Made by a program: the position numbers and the translations under genes
Assembly: GCA_023427825.1 (NCBI GenBank)
Contig: JAEZAI010000144.1
Coordinates: 1 to 7,237 of the forward strand
DNA length: 7,237 nucleotides
Source of the DNA: Actinomycetes bacterium
Lineage (GTDB): Bacteria > Actinomycetota > Acidimicrobiia > Acidimicrobiales > Microtrichaceae
Direction: 5' to 3'
Notes under the pieces: model-generated
Database searches by the model: none
What the model saw: the letters and a program-made list of their open reading frames with translations, nothing else
Told to the model about the DNA's origin: nothing
In this document: in pieces, positions 1 to 6,400 of the stretch
How positions within the stretch are numbered: the stretch's first letter is position 1
How the letters are laid out: every line of letters begins with the position of its first letter

Positions 1-359
1 CGTCGGCACGCCGGGAGCTCCTCTCGTCGATCGTCCACGCAGTCGTCGTGGACCGGACCGCGTGGAGCACCCTGCAGGCCGACCCGGTCCTCCTTCGCCT
101 GCTCGGCGAGCACGGCCCGTCCCGCGAGCTCTGGAGCCGGCTGTTCCGGGTGCTCGTCGGCGACGACCACCGTCCGGCCGGCCGGGTGCGCGCCGCGGTC
201 CTCTCGGCGGCGATCGGTGCGGTCTCCCACCCGTTCGTGGCCGACCTGGCCGACGACGACCTGGCCGCGGAGCTCCTGCCGGTCCTGTCCGAGCTGGCCG
301 GCATCGCACCGCCGCACCGCGGCCGGCGCACGGCCCCGGCCGAACCCCCGGATCGCTAG
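1..359 (+). CDS. TetR/AcrR-family transcriptional regulator, C-terminal part (5' truncated)
   Basis: An open frame enters from the left edge (first full codon at base 3) and stops with TAG at 357-359, giving 118 visible codons. The visible part is all-alpha in character, with Leu/Ala/Asp/Glu-rich amphipathic helices (LWSRLFRVLV, AVLSAAIGAV, AAELLPVLSELAG). It ends in a short Pro/Arg-rich tail, which fits the ligand-binding and dimerisation half of a TetR regulator. The N-terminal helix-turn-helix lies outside the window, so the family is inferred from the C-terminal pattern only. In-frame GTG at 48 is probably an internal Val rather than a start, since helix-like sequence continues upstream of it. 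The gene sits directly upstream, in the same direction, of the oxidoreductase/acyl-CoA dehydrogenase pair. A perfect palindrome lies 11 bases after its stop, so it is a natural candidate to control that pair. The ligand is unknown; a CoA thioester or free acid would be typical for such clusters. Confidence 0.6.
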   Translation, partial: SARRELLSSIVHAVVVDRTAWSTLQADPVLLRLLGEHGPSRELWSRLFRVLVGDDHRPAGRVRAAVLSAAIGAVSHPFVADLADDDLAAELLPVLSELAGIAPPHRGRRTAPAEPPDR

Positions 360-370
360 GATCAGCGGAC

Positions 371-390
371 TGCTGTGCAGGTGCACAGCA
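371..390. promoter_or_regulatory. Perfect palindrome, candidate TetR-family operator
   Basis: Left arm TGCTGTGCA (371-379) and right arm TGCACAGCA (382-390) are exact reverse complements around a 2-bp GG centre. The size and symmetry suit a TetR-type dimer. A TANNNT hexamer, TAGGAT (357-362), overlaps the stop of the TetR gene and could be a -10 box placing the start of transcription at the palindrome, but no convincing -35 is visible. The alternative reading is an RNA hairpin (8-bp stem, AGGT loop) attenuating transcription; it lacks a U-run, so a factor-independent terminator is less likely. Confidence 0.5.
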
Positions 391-401
391 CTTCGTTCGG
401 G

Positions 402-435
402 GGGACGCATCCAATGACGGGACGCATCGAATGAC
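402..435 (+). repeat. 17-bp tandem duplication of a Shine-Dalgarno/ATG block, with a six-codon upstream ORF
   Basis: Bases 402-418 and 419-435 are adjacent copies of a 17-bp unit (GGGACGCATC, then C or G, then AATGAC) differing at one base. Each copy carries a purine-rich GGGA followed 8 nt later by ATG (414 and 431). The first copy is preceded by further Gs (GGGGGGA, 399-405), making it the stronger Shine-Dalgarno. The first ATG opens a tiny ORF reading MTGRIE, whose TGA (432-434) overlaps the ATG (431-433) of the oxidoreductase gene in the classic ATGA arrangement. The duplication therefore produces a possible leader peptide that is translationally coupled to the real gene. Whether the leader is translated is not known. 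Confidence 0.6.
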
Positions 436-1507
436 CATCGACACGGCCGCACCACCGGTGCGGGTGGTGCAGTGGACCACGGGCAACGTGGGGACGCAGT
501 CCGTGCGGGCGATCGCCGAGAACCCCGGACTGGAGCTGGTCGGCTGCTACGCCTGGTCGGCGGCGAAGGTCGGCCGGGACGTCGGCGAGCTCGTCGGCAT
601 CGACCCGCTCGGCGTCACCGCCACCGACGACGTCGACGCGCTCCTGGCGCTCCGCCCCGACTGCGTCGTCTACAACCCCATGTGGCCGTCGGTCGACGAG
701 CTCGAGCGCATCCTGGCCAGCGGCGTGAACGTGGTGACGACCGCCGCGTTCATCACCGGCGGCCGGCTGGGGTCCGATCGCGACCGACTGGCCGCCGCGT
801 GCGCGCAGGGCGGCTCCACGCTGTTCGGCACCGGGGTGAGCCCCGGCTTCGCCGAGCTGGTCGCCGTCACCGTCGCCGGCATCTGCAGCCGCATCGACAA
901 GGTGGTGGTGGCGGAGACCGCGGACACCACGTTCTACGACTCACCCGACACCGAGCGGCCCGCCGGCTTCGGGCGGCCGATCGACGACCCCGAGCTGCCG
1001 GCCATGGCCGAACGCGGCACCGCGGTGTTCGGCGAGGCGGTGGCGATGGTCGCCGACGTGCTCGGCGTCGAGCTCGACGAGGTCGTCTGCGAGACCGAGT
1101 TCGCTCGGACCACCGAGGACGTCGAGATGGCGTCCTGGACGATCCCGGCGGACCACGTGGCGGGTGTCGCCGCCAGCTGGCAGGGCCGCGTGGGCGGCCG
1201 CACGGTCGTCGAGCTGAGCGTGCGCTGGAAGAAGGGGTCCACGCTCGACCCGGACTGGGTGATCGAGCGCGACGGCTGGGTCATCCGCGTGGAGGGCCTG
1301 CCCACGGTCACCGCGGCGCTGGACTTCCTGCCCCCGCCCGACTTCGAGGGCGAGACACTGGAGGACTTCATGGCCATCGGCCACATCATCACGGCCGTGC
1401 CGGCCCTCAACGCCGTGCCGGTCGTGGTGGCATCCCCGCCCGGCATCCTCACCTACGCAGACATCGGCGCCGCCCACCCACGAGGGTGGGTGCCCCGATG
1501 GAGCTGA
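431..1507 (+). CDS. DapB-like / 2,4-diaminopentanoate dehydrogenase-like NAD(P)-binding oxidoreductase
   Basis: A 358-residue protein. The N-terminus has a Rossmann nucleotide-binding pattern: a beta strand (VRVVQW) followed by TTGNVG at about residues 16-21, then a helix and an ELVGCY second strand. A second family-like block, GTGVSPGF, lies at residues 133-140. Actinobacterial databases often label such proteins 'dihydrodipicolinate reductase', but I see neither the DapB catalytic HHxxK motif nor its usual length (about 250 aa), so lysine biosynthesis is unlikely. The relatives include the amine dehydrogenase of ornithine fermentation (Ord), so NAD(P)-linked oxidation or reduction of an amino or keto group on an unknown substrate is plausible. 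The ATG at 431 is chosen because the preceding in-frame sequence from base 62 is Pro/Arg/Gly-rich and overlaps the TetR gene. The 3' end overlaps the acyl-CoA dehydrogenase by 10 nt, marking a co-translated pair. Confidence 0.75.
   Translation: MTIDTAAPPVRVVQWTTGNVGTQSVRAIAENPGLELVGCYAWSAAKVGRDVGELVGIDPLGVTATDDVDALLALRPDCVVYNPMWPSVDELERILASGVNVVTTAAFITGGRLGSDRDRLAAACAQGGSTLFGTGVSPGFAELVAVTVAGICSRIDKVVVAETADTTFYDSPDTERPAGFGRPIDDPELPAMAERGTAVFGEAVAMVADVLGVELDEVVCETEFARTTEDVEMASWTIPADHVAGVAASWQGRVGGRTVVELSVRWKKGSTLDPDWVIERDGWVIRVEGLPTVTAALDFLPPPDFEGETLEDFMAIGHIITAVPALNAVPVVVASPPGILTYADIGAAHPRGWVPRWS
1471..1492 (+). promoter_or_regulatory. Hairpin covering the ribosome-binding site of the acyl-CoA dehydrogenase gene
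   Basis: CCCACCC (1473-1479) pairs with GGGTGGG (1484-1490) around an ACGA loop. The outer C1471-G1492 and G1472-U1491 pairs extend the stem to 9 bp with one wobble. The 3' arm is the only purine-rich Shine-Dalgarno candidate for the ATG at 1498 (spacing about 7 nt from GTGGG). The hairpin lies within the last codons of the upstream oxidoreductase, which stops at 1505-1507, so ribosomes finishing that gene would melt it. This suggests translational coupling; the in vivo effect is inferred. Confidence 0.5.
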
Positions 1508-2664
1508 CCACGCCGCCCACCGACCCCGACGTCCGCGCCGAGATCACCGGGACCGTCCGCCGCTTCGTCGCCCGCGACGTCATCCCAGCCGCCTCCGCGC
1601 TCGAGCACCGGGACGAGTTCCCGGCGGACATCGTCGCCACCATGCGCGAGCTGGGGCTCTTCGGCGTGACCATCCCCGAGCGCTTCGGCGGTCTGGGTCT
1701 GGACCTCCTCACCTACGTGGGCGTCATCGAGGAGCTGGCCTACGGCTGGATGAGCCTGACCGGCATCGTGAACACCCACACGATGGCCGCCACCCTGCTC
1801 CTGCGCCACGGCACCGAGGAGCAGTGCGAGCGGCTGCTGCCGGCCATGGCCACGGGTGAGGTCCGCGGCGCCATGTCGCTGTCCGAACCGGACGCCGGGA
1901 GCGACACCCAGAACATCGCGTGCCGCGCGGTGCGCGACGGCGACGAGTACGTGATCGACGGGACCAAGGCCTGGGTCACGAACGGCGAGCGCGCCGGCAT
2001 CGTGGCGCTGGTGGCGCGGACCGAGGAGGGCATCTCCACGTTCGTCGTCGAGAAGGAGCCCGGCCCCTCGTTCCAGGGCATCACGGTGTCGAGCCACGTC
2101 GGCAAGCTCGGCTACCGAGGCACCGAGACGGTGGAGATGTCGTACTCCGGGCACCGCGTGCCGGCCGCCAACCTGGTCGGCGAGCCGGGCCGAGGCCTAC
2201 CCCAGATCCTCGGCGTGCTCGAGATCGGGCGCATCAACATCGCATCGCGGGCCGTGGGTGTGGCCCGCGCCGCGTTCGACGCCGCGCTCACCTACGCGCA
2301 GCAGCGCGAGACCTTCGGCAAGCCGATCGCCCAGCACCAGGCGATCCAGATGAAGCTCGCCGACATGGCCACCAAGCTGCAGGCAGCGCGGTTGCTCACC
2401 CGGGACGCCGCCGAGCGCAAGGCCGCGGGCCTGCGCTGCGACGTGGAGGCCGGCATGGCCAAGCTCTTCGCCAGCGAGACCGCGCTCGAGCTGGCCACCG
2501 AGGCCATGCGCATCCACGGCGGCGTGGGCTACACCACCGACCTGCCCGTCGAGCGCTACTATCGGGACGCGCCGCTCATGGTCATCGGCGAGGGCACGAA
2601 CGAGATCCAGCGGATCGTGATCGCCCGCGGGCTGCTCGCCCGGGCCCGGGAGCAGGCCGGCTGA
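1498..2664 (+). CDS. Acyl-CoA dehydrogenase (FAD-dependent)
   Basis: A 388-residue protein, the normal length for a soluble acyl-CoA dehydrogenase, which introduces an alpha,beta double bond in an acyl-CoA and passes electrons to electron-transfer flavoprotein. The N-terminal helical domain includes [11 protein letters not shown]. The central beta domain begins with the signature [13 protein letters not shown] (residues 124-136). The C-terminal helical domain carries [17 protein letters not shown] (R270 and the following residues match the FAD/tetramer contact segment), then HGGVGY (340-345), YYRDA and GEGTNEIQ. Glu365 in the GEGT motif occupies the catalytic base position of the short-, medium- and branched-chain enzymes, so the protein looks catalytically competent. 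The ATG at 1498 overlaps the end of the upstream oxidoreductase by 10 nt and is preceded by GAGGGTGGG. The substrate cannot be deduced; with a CoA-transferase and a thiolase-type gene nearby, a step of a beta-oxidation-like pathway is likely. Confidence 0.93.
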   Translation: MELTTPPTDPDVRAEITGTVRRFVARDVIPAASALEHRDEFPADIVATMRELGLFGVTIPERFGGLGLDLLTYVGVIEELAYGWMSLTGIVNTHTMAATLLLRHGTEEQCERLLPAMATGEVRGAMSLSEPDAGSDTQNIACRAVRDGDEYVIDGTKAWVTNGERAGIVALVARTEEGISTFVVEKEPGPSFQGITVSSHVGKLGYRGTETVEMSYSGHRVPAANLVGEPGRGLPQILGVLEIGRINIASRAVGVARAAFDAALTYAQQRETFGKPIAQHQAIQMKLADMATKLQAARLLTRDAAERKAAGLRCDVEAGMAKLFASETALELATEAMRIHGGVGYTTDLPVERYYRDAPLMVIGEGTNEIQRIVIARGLLARAREQAG

Positions 2665-2684
2665 TCATCGCGGGCGCGCTGGCG

Positions 2685-2716
2685 GTCGTTCCGGTCGCCA
2701 CCGCACCCGGAACGAC
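2685..2716. terminator. Hairpin between convergent genes, probable bidirectional terminator
   Basis: GTCGTTCCGG (2685-2694) and CCGGAACGAC (2707-2716) are exact reverse complements with a 12-nt loop. The hairpin sits in the 77-bp gap between the plus-strand acyl-CoA dehydrogenase (stop at 2664) and the minus-strand amidohydrolase (stop at 2742), where both transcripts would end. There is no U-tract on either side, which is common in high-GC actinobacteria, so termination rather than simple 3'-end stabilisation is an inference. Confidence 0.55.
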
Positions 2717-2741
2717 GGCGAGGACCGGGGCGGAACCGGGC

Positions 2742-3941
2742 TCAGGCGACGACCGTGTCCTCGACCCCGACCAGCGAGGCCAGGTTGGCGCCCATGATCT
2801 TGCGGATGTCCTCGTCGGGCAGGCCGGCCAGCTCGTCCACGTAGCTCGCAGGGTCGGCCAGGCCCTCGGGATGCGGGTAGTCGGAGCCGAACAGCACGTG
2901 CTCGGTCCCGATCAGCTCCGCCAGCGCGCCGAGGTCCTCCTCCCAGAACGGGCTCACGTAGATGTTGCGCTTGAAGACCGAGACCGGGTCCTCCAGGAAG
3001 TCCTGGGGCATCTTCTTGTAGGTGTCGGCCAGGTTGCCGAGCAGCGGCGCCACCCAGCTGCTGCCGTTCTCGATGACCGCCACCTTCAGGGCGGGGTGGC
3101 GCGACAGCGCGCCGTGGCAGATGAGAGCGGCGACGGCGTCCTCGACCGGGCGCCACTGCGACAGCATCCGGAACGCCTGGGGCTGGAAGGGCAGCATCTC
3201 GCTGTCGCTGCCCATCCAGTCGTTGGTGTAGCGGTCATAGCCGCTGTCCGACGAGTGCATGCCGACCAACACGTCGTGCTCGACGACCTTCTCCCAGAAC
3301 GGGTCGAACTCCTCGAAGCCGAACGAGCGCGGCCCCCGGACCCCGGAGGGTGGCGCCGGTCGGATGAGCACGACGCGAGCACCGCGCTCGACCGCCCACT
3401 CGAGCTCCTCGATCGCCCGCTCCACGATCGGGAGCGTGATCACCGGAGTGGCGAAGATGCGACCCGCGTAGTCGAACTGCCACGTCTCGTACATCCACTC
3501 GTTGAGGGCGTGCACGACCGCATGGGCCAGCTCGGGCGCGTCACGCATGCGCTCCTCGATCAGGCTCGCGAGCGTGGGGAACATGAGGGCGCGGTCGATG
3601 CCCTGCTCGTCCATGAGCGCCAGGCGCGACACCGGCTCGCGGAACGCATCGATCGCCCGCATGGGCTCGCCGAAGATCTCCCGGCGTGACTTGCCATCGG
3701 GGTTGCCGTGCCGGAAGTAGTCCTCCTGGGCGCCGGGCCGCGCGACCACGTCGAACGTGGGGTTGGGGATGTACTCGCTGATCCGCCCCCGCACCGCGAT
3801 CTTGGTGCGGCCCCGGACCTCCACGTAGTCGATCGCGCCGCGGTAGCGGTCGGGGAGGAACTTCGTCAGCGCCTCCTTGGTCTCGTACATGTGGTTGTCG
3901 GCGTCGAACACCGGGACGTCGAGGAAACGTGTGGGTGGCAT
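2742..3941 (-). CDS. Amidohydrolase-2 family metal-dependent hydrolase or decarboxylase
   Basis: A 399-residue protein of the TIM-barrel amidohydrolase superfamily (amidohydrolase 2 / ACMSD-like branch). Strand 1 ends in DADNHMYE (residues 13-20), a DxDxH form of the first metal-binding motif with His17. Barrel-interior landmarks follow: VGMHSS with His229, then IENGSSW with Glu291, and near the C-terminus FGSDYPHPEG (351-360) with the conserved Asp354. No signal peptide is seen, so it is probably cytoplasmic. Members of this branch hydrolyse C-N or C-O bonds or perform non-oxidative decarboxylation of aromatic acids; the sequence does not choose between these. It is the last gene of a minus-strand operon, 26 nt after the LLM oxidoreductase stop. 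The ATG is well supported by GGAGGT (complement of 3948-3953), 6 nt upstream. Its position beside a flavin/F420-type oxidoreductase and a CoA-transferase suggests a catabolic step, such as opening or trimming a ring substrate. Confidence 0.85.
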   Translation of the reverse strand: MPPTRFLDVPVFDADNHMYETKEALTKFLPDRYRGAIDYVEVRGRTKIAVRGRISEYIPNPTFDVVARPGAQEDYFRHGNPDGKSRREIFGEPMRAIDAFREPVSRLALMDEQGIDRALMFPTLASLIEERMRDAPELAHAVVHALNEWMYETWQFDYAGRIFATPVITLPIVERAIEELEWAVERGARVVLIRPAPPSGVRGPRSFGFEEFDPFWEKVVEHDVLVGMHSSDSGYDRYTNDWMGSDSEMLPFQPQAFRMLSQWRPVEDAVAALICHGALSRHPALKVAVIENGSSWVAPLLGNLADTYKKMPQDFLEDPVSVFKRNIYVSPFWEEDLGALAELIGTEHVLFGSDYPHPEGLADPASYVDELAGLPDEDIRKIMGANLASLVGVEDTVVA

Positions 3942-3967
3942 GGCGGCACCTCCGGGTGCGTCGGCGG

Positions 3968-4927
3968 TCAGGTCAGCTCGCCCTGCAGCGAGGAGAGGAA
4001 GTCACGCGTGCGCTGGCGTGACGCGATCAGCTCGTCCCGGGTGTCGCCGATCGGCACCACCCGGATGGACACGTCGGTGGCGCCGGCGTCCGCGAACGAC
4101 CGCAGGCGCTTGGTCACGGCGGTCTCGTTGCCGGCCGCCAGGATGTCGCCGACCTCGCGCGCCTCGCCATGGGTGAGCAGCTGCTGGTAGTTGGGCGACA
4201 CCTCGGCCTCGGACAGCAGGCGATTGGTGCGGGCCACGGCCTCGTCCACCCGGTCGTCGGGGCACACGCACACCGGCACGCCCGCGACGATCCGCGGGGC
4301 CGGGCGGCCGGCCTCCTGTGCGGCCCGGTTGATCCGGGGCGCGACGTGGCGCTCGATCGAGCGCTCGTCGGCCATCCAGAGGATGGTCCCGTCGGTCCGC
4401 TCACCCGCGAGCCGCAGCATCTGCGGGCCGAGCGCCGCGATCAGGACGGGCGTGGGACCCACGTCGGTGACGTCGAGGGGCACGTGGACGCGGTACGAGT
4501 CGTTCTCCACGTCGACCGTGCCGGGACGGCCGGCGAGGGCGGGCCCGAGCACGTCGAGCTGGTCCCGCATGGTGGCGATCGGGCGCTCGTAGGGCAGCCC
4601 GAGCATCTCGTCGATGATCCAGTGGTGCGACACCCCGAGCCCCAGCCGGAGCCGGCCGCCGCAGACGGCCTGGACCGACAGCGCCTGCTGCGCGAGCGCC
4701 ACCGGATGGCGGGGCTGCACGGGCACCACGGCGGTGCCGATCTCGATCCGCTCGGTCTCGGCGCCGATCAGCGCCGCTGCGGTCAGCGCGTCGAACTCGT
4801 CGGGGATCTGGGGCACCCAGACGGTGGCGAACCCGGCCTCCTCGGCCCATCGCCCGTCCCGGCGGAGCCGGTCGACCTTGGTGTCGTAGCGGGCCCGCTC
4901 GGGGCCGATCATCACGCCGATGCGCAC
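3968..4927 (-). CDS. LLM-class oxidoreductase, probably F420-dependent
   Basis: A 319-residue luciferase-like (TIM-barrel) protein. Recognisable segments are the opening strand RIGVMIG, WAEEAGFATVWVPQ (residues 27-40), IEIGTAVVPVQPRHPVALAQ (61-80) and GGRLRLGLGVS (90-100), the last typical of the actinobacterial F420-linked LLM proteins. The family includes F420-dependent dehydrogenases and reductases and FMNH2-dependent monooxygenases; cofactor choice is inferred from similarity to actinobacterial members and is not proven here. The start is GTG at 4925-4927, supported by a GGGAGGGG Shine-Dalgarno (complement of 4934-4941), 6 nt away. An internal ATG at codon 6 would cut the first beta strand. 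It is the middle gene of the operon: 33 nt after the CoA-transferase stop and 26 nt before the amidohydrolase start. A redox step on the same substrate, for example ketone oxygenation or enone reduction, is a reasonable guess only. Confidence 0.87.
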   Translation of the reverse strand: MRIGVMIGPERARYDTKVDRLRRDGRWAEEAGFATVWVPQIPDEFDALTAAALIGAETERIEIGTAVVPVQPRHPVALAQQALSVQAVCGGRLRLGLGVSHHWIIDEMLGLPYERPIATMRDQLDVLGPALAGRPGTVDVENDSYRVHVPLDVTDVGPTPVLIAALGPQMLRLAGERTDGTILWMADERSIERHVAPRINRAAQEAGRPAPRIVAGVPVCVCPDDRVDEAVARTNRLLSEAEVSPNYQQLLTHGEAREVGDILAAGNETAVTKRLRSFADAGATDVSIRVVPIGDTRDELIASRQRTRDFLSSLQGELT

Positions 4928-4933
4928 GGACCG

Positions 4934-4941
4934 CCCCTCCC
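4934..4941 (-). promoter_or_regulatory. Ribosome-binding site fixing the GTG start of the LLM oxidoreductase
   Basis: On the minus strand this reads GGGAGGGG, 6 nt before the GTG at 4927. It is the strongest Shine-Dalgarno in the 33-nt gap after the CoA-transferase and favours GTG over the internal ATG five codons later. Confidence 0.65.
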
Positions 4942-4960
4942 GACTGTGGACCGGCGGCCC

Positions 4961-6175
4961 TCAGGCGACCGTGCCACTGGCCTTCAGGGCGACGATGGCG
5001 TCCCAGTCGTAGCCGACCTCCTGGAGGATGTCGTCGCCGTGCTCGTTGAACTCCGGTGCTCGCCGGGGCTGCGGCGGTCGCTCGTCGTACTGGACCGGTG
5101 CCCCGGCCAGGCGGAACGGCGCGCCCGATGCCGTCTCGCAGTCGACGACGTAGCCGTTGGCCACGGTCTGCGGGTCCTCCGACGCCGTGAGGGTGTCCTG
5201 CACGATCGTCCACTGGCCACTGAAATCCTCGAGCCGCTTGCGCCACTCGTCCGCGTCGTGCGCCGCGATCGCGGCGGCGACCTCGTCGCCGGCGGCGCCG
5301 GCGTGCTCGGCCAGCGCCTCGTGGCTGGAGAAGCGCTCGTCGGTCGCCAGCTCGGGCCGGCCGAGGAGGTCGCACGCCTCGGCCCAGTAGCGGATGGCCT
5401 GGAGGCACGAGAACGAGACGAACGTGCCGTCCTTCGCCCGGTACGTCGCCACGAGCGGGTTCCGCGAGGTGCCGGGCGGCGGCGGACCCCACGGGATGCC
5501 GAGCTGCAGCGACAGCGCGAGCGCGGCACCCATGGACCAGAGACCGACGCCCAGCAGCGACACGTCGACGACCGTGGACTCGCCGGTGCGCTCACGGTGG
5601 AACAGCGCGCCCATGATCGCACCGGCGATCGTCATCGCCCCGATCGAGTCGCCGAACGCCGGAGCGGGGGGCGGCGGGACCATGTCGGCGTCGGGCTGCT
5701 TCACGCCGAGGGCCATGCCCGAGCGGTGCCAGTACGACAGCACGTCGTAGGAGCCCTTGTCGGCGTCCGGGCCGCGACTGCCCTGGCCGGTCCCGCGCAC
5801 GTAGATGATGTCGGGGTTCATCCGGCGCACGTCGTCGACGTCGATGCCGAGCTTGGTGCGGACGCTCGGCAGCTTGTTGGTGAGGAAGACGTCGCACGTG
5901 GCGGCGATCCGTCCCAGCACGTCGAGCCCCTCGGGCGTGGACAGGTCCAGGCCCAGGCTGCGCTTGCCGCGGTTCGAGTGCTCGAGCAGCACGTGGACCT
6001 CGGAGTTGAGGATCCCGACACCGCTCGACATGAGCCCGCGCATGGCGTCGCCGCGCTCCACGTGCTCGATCTTGATGACCTCGGCACCCCAGTCGGCGAG
6101 CAGCGCGGACGCTGCGGGCACGAACGTGTGCTCGGCCACCTCCAGGACACGGACGCCCCGCATCACGTCGGTCAT
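4961..6175 (-). CDS. Class III CoA-transferase (CaiB/BaiF family)
   Basis: A 404-residue protein, the usual length of the family, which moves CoA from a donor thioester to a carboxylic acid; the alpha-methylacyl-CoA racemases share the fold. Visible family blocks are GVRVLEVAEHTFVPAA (residues 7-22), ALLADWGAEVIKIEHVERGD (24-43), NRGKRSLGLDL (68-78) and NPDIIYVRGTGQGSRGP (120-136). KGSYDVLSYWHRSG (140-153) follows, where Asp144 aligns with the catalytic aspartate position, so an active enzyme is expected. The ATG at 6173-6175 is preferred over one at 6260-6262. It has a GGGGGG Shine-Dalgarno and sits directly before the conserved first strand. The 29 extra residues of the longer form are an Ala-rich stretch that overlaps the promoter palindrome and lacks a ribosome-binding site. 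It is the first gene of the three-gene minus-strand operon, so it likely activates the pathway acid as its CoA ester. Confidence 0.9.
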   Translation of the reverse strand: MTDVMRGVRVLEVAEHTFVPAASALLADWGAEVIKIEHVERGDAMRGLMSSGVGILNSEVHVLLEHSNRGKRSLGLDLSTPEGLDVLGRIAATCDVFLTNKLPSVRTKLGIDVDDVRRMNPDIIYVRGTGQGSRGPDADKGSYDVLSYWHRSGMALGVKQPDADMVPPPPAPAFGDSIGAMTIAGAIMGALFHRERTGESTVVDVSLLGVGLWSMGAALALSLQLGIPWGPPPPGTSRNPLVATYRAKDGTFVSFSCLQAIRYWAEACDLLGRPELATDERFSSHEALAEHAGAAGDEVAAAIAAHDADEWRKRLEDFSGQWTIVQDTLTASEDPQTVANGYVVDCETASGAPFRLAGAPVQYDERPPQPRRAPEFNEHGDDILQEVGYDWDAIVALKASGTVA

Positions 6176-6180
6176 CTCGA

Positions 6181-6186
6181 CCCCCC
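6181..6186 (-). promoter_or_regulatory. Ribosome-binding site choosing the CoA-transferase start
   Basis: GGGGGG on the minus strand, 5 nt before the ATG at 6175. No comparable purine run precedes the upstream in-frame ATG at 6262, so the shorter reading frame is favoured. Confidence 0.55.
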
Positions 6187-6232
6187 GATCGACCTGCTCC
6201 GCCGCAGCAGCCGCCGCGGCGCCGGCCTCGGA

Positions 6233-6261
6233 ACCGTACCATGTAAGTGAGCGCCCGCTCA
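6233..6261 (-). promoter_or_regulatory. Candidate promoter and operator of the CoA-transferase operon
   Basis: On the minus strand a TANNNT hexamer TACGGT (6238-6233) could be the -10 box of the CoA-transferase operon. About 17 bp upstream lies TGAGCG (6261-6256), a poor -35, which is also one arm of a palindrome: TGAGCG (6248-6253), CC, CGCTCA (6256-6261). A dimeric repressor on this palindrome would cover the -35 and spacer. Transcription would start near 6226, leaving a leader of about 50 nt before the ATG at 6175. This rests on pattern only. Confidence 0.35.
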
Positions 6262-6312
6262 TCTGATGAGAAGACCGTTCTCGCCCAGCGGTACAGGCGA
6301 CCCGCGCCGCCG

Positions 6313-6354
6313 TCGACGCCGGTGTGGCGGTCGGTTACGGTCCGGATCGTCCGG
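6313..6354 (+). promoter_or_regulatory. Candidate promoter and small palindrome upstream of the DUF35/thiolase genes
   Basis: TCGACG (6313-6318) resembles a -35 (TTGACA-like, weak). It is separated by 17 bp from TACGGT (6336-6341), the same TANNNT hexamer proposed as -10 on the opposite strand. Directly after it lies an inverted repeat, CCGGA-TCG-TCCGG (6342-6354), at the expected transcription start, a sensible place for a repressor. The leader to the GTG at 6473 would be about 125 nt. No helpful match to a named operator was recognised. Confidence 0.35.
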
Positions 6355-6400
6355 TGCGACACCGGGTCTCGAAGGCGTGCCGGGGGCACATCACCGAGCC

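Noticed and set aside
62..430. 5' extension of the oxidoreductase frame to base 62
   Set aside because: The extension overlaps the TetR coding region in another frame, is Pro/Arg/Gly-rich and has no family similarity. The Rossmann strand begins just after the ATG at 431.
1920..3689. Plus-strand open frame of about 590 codons across the ACAD end and the amidohydrolase
   Set aside because: It spans two genes with strong motifs in other frames, crosses the terminator hairpin, and its composition is Arg/Gly/Ala/His low complexity.
4169..6250. Long plus-strand open frame (about 690 codons) antisense to the LLM and CoA-transferase genes
   Set aside because: Rich in His/Arg/Gly/Asp with no domain pattern. 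It is the usual mirror frame of GC-rich genes, and the minus-strand proteins carry clear family motifs.
6176..6262. Longer CoA-transferase start at 6262
   Set aside because: It adds 29 residues with a poly-Ala run, lacks a Shine-Dalgarno, and covers the palindrome and candidate -10. The ATG at 6175 has GGGGGG and directly precedes the conserved fold.
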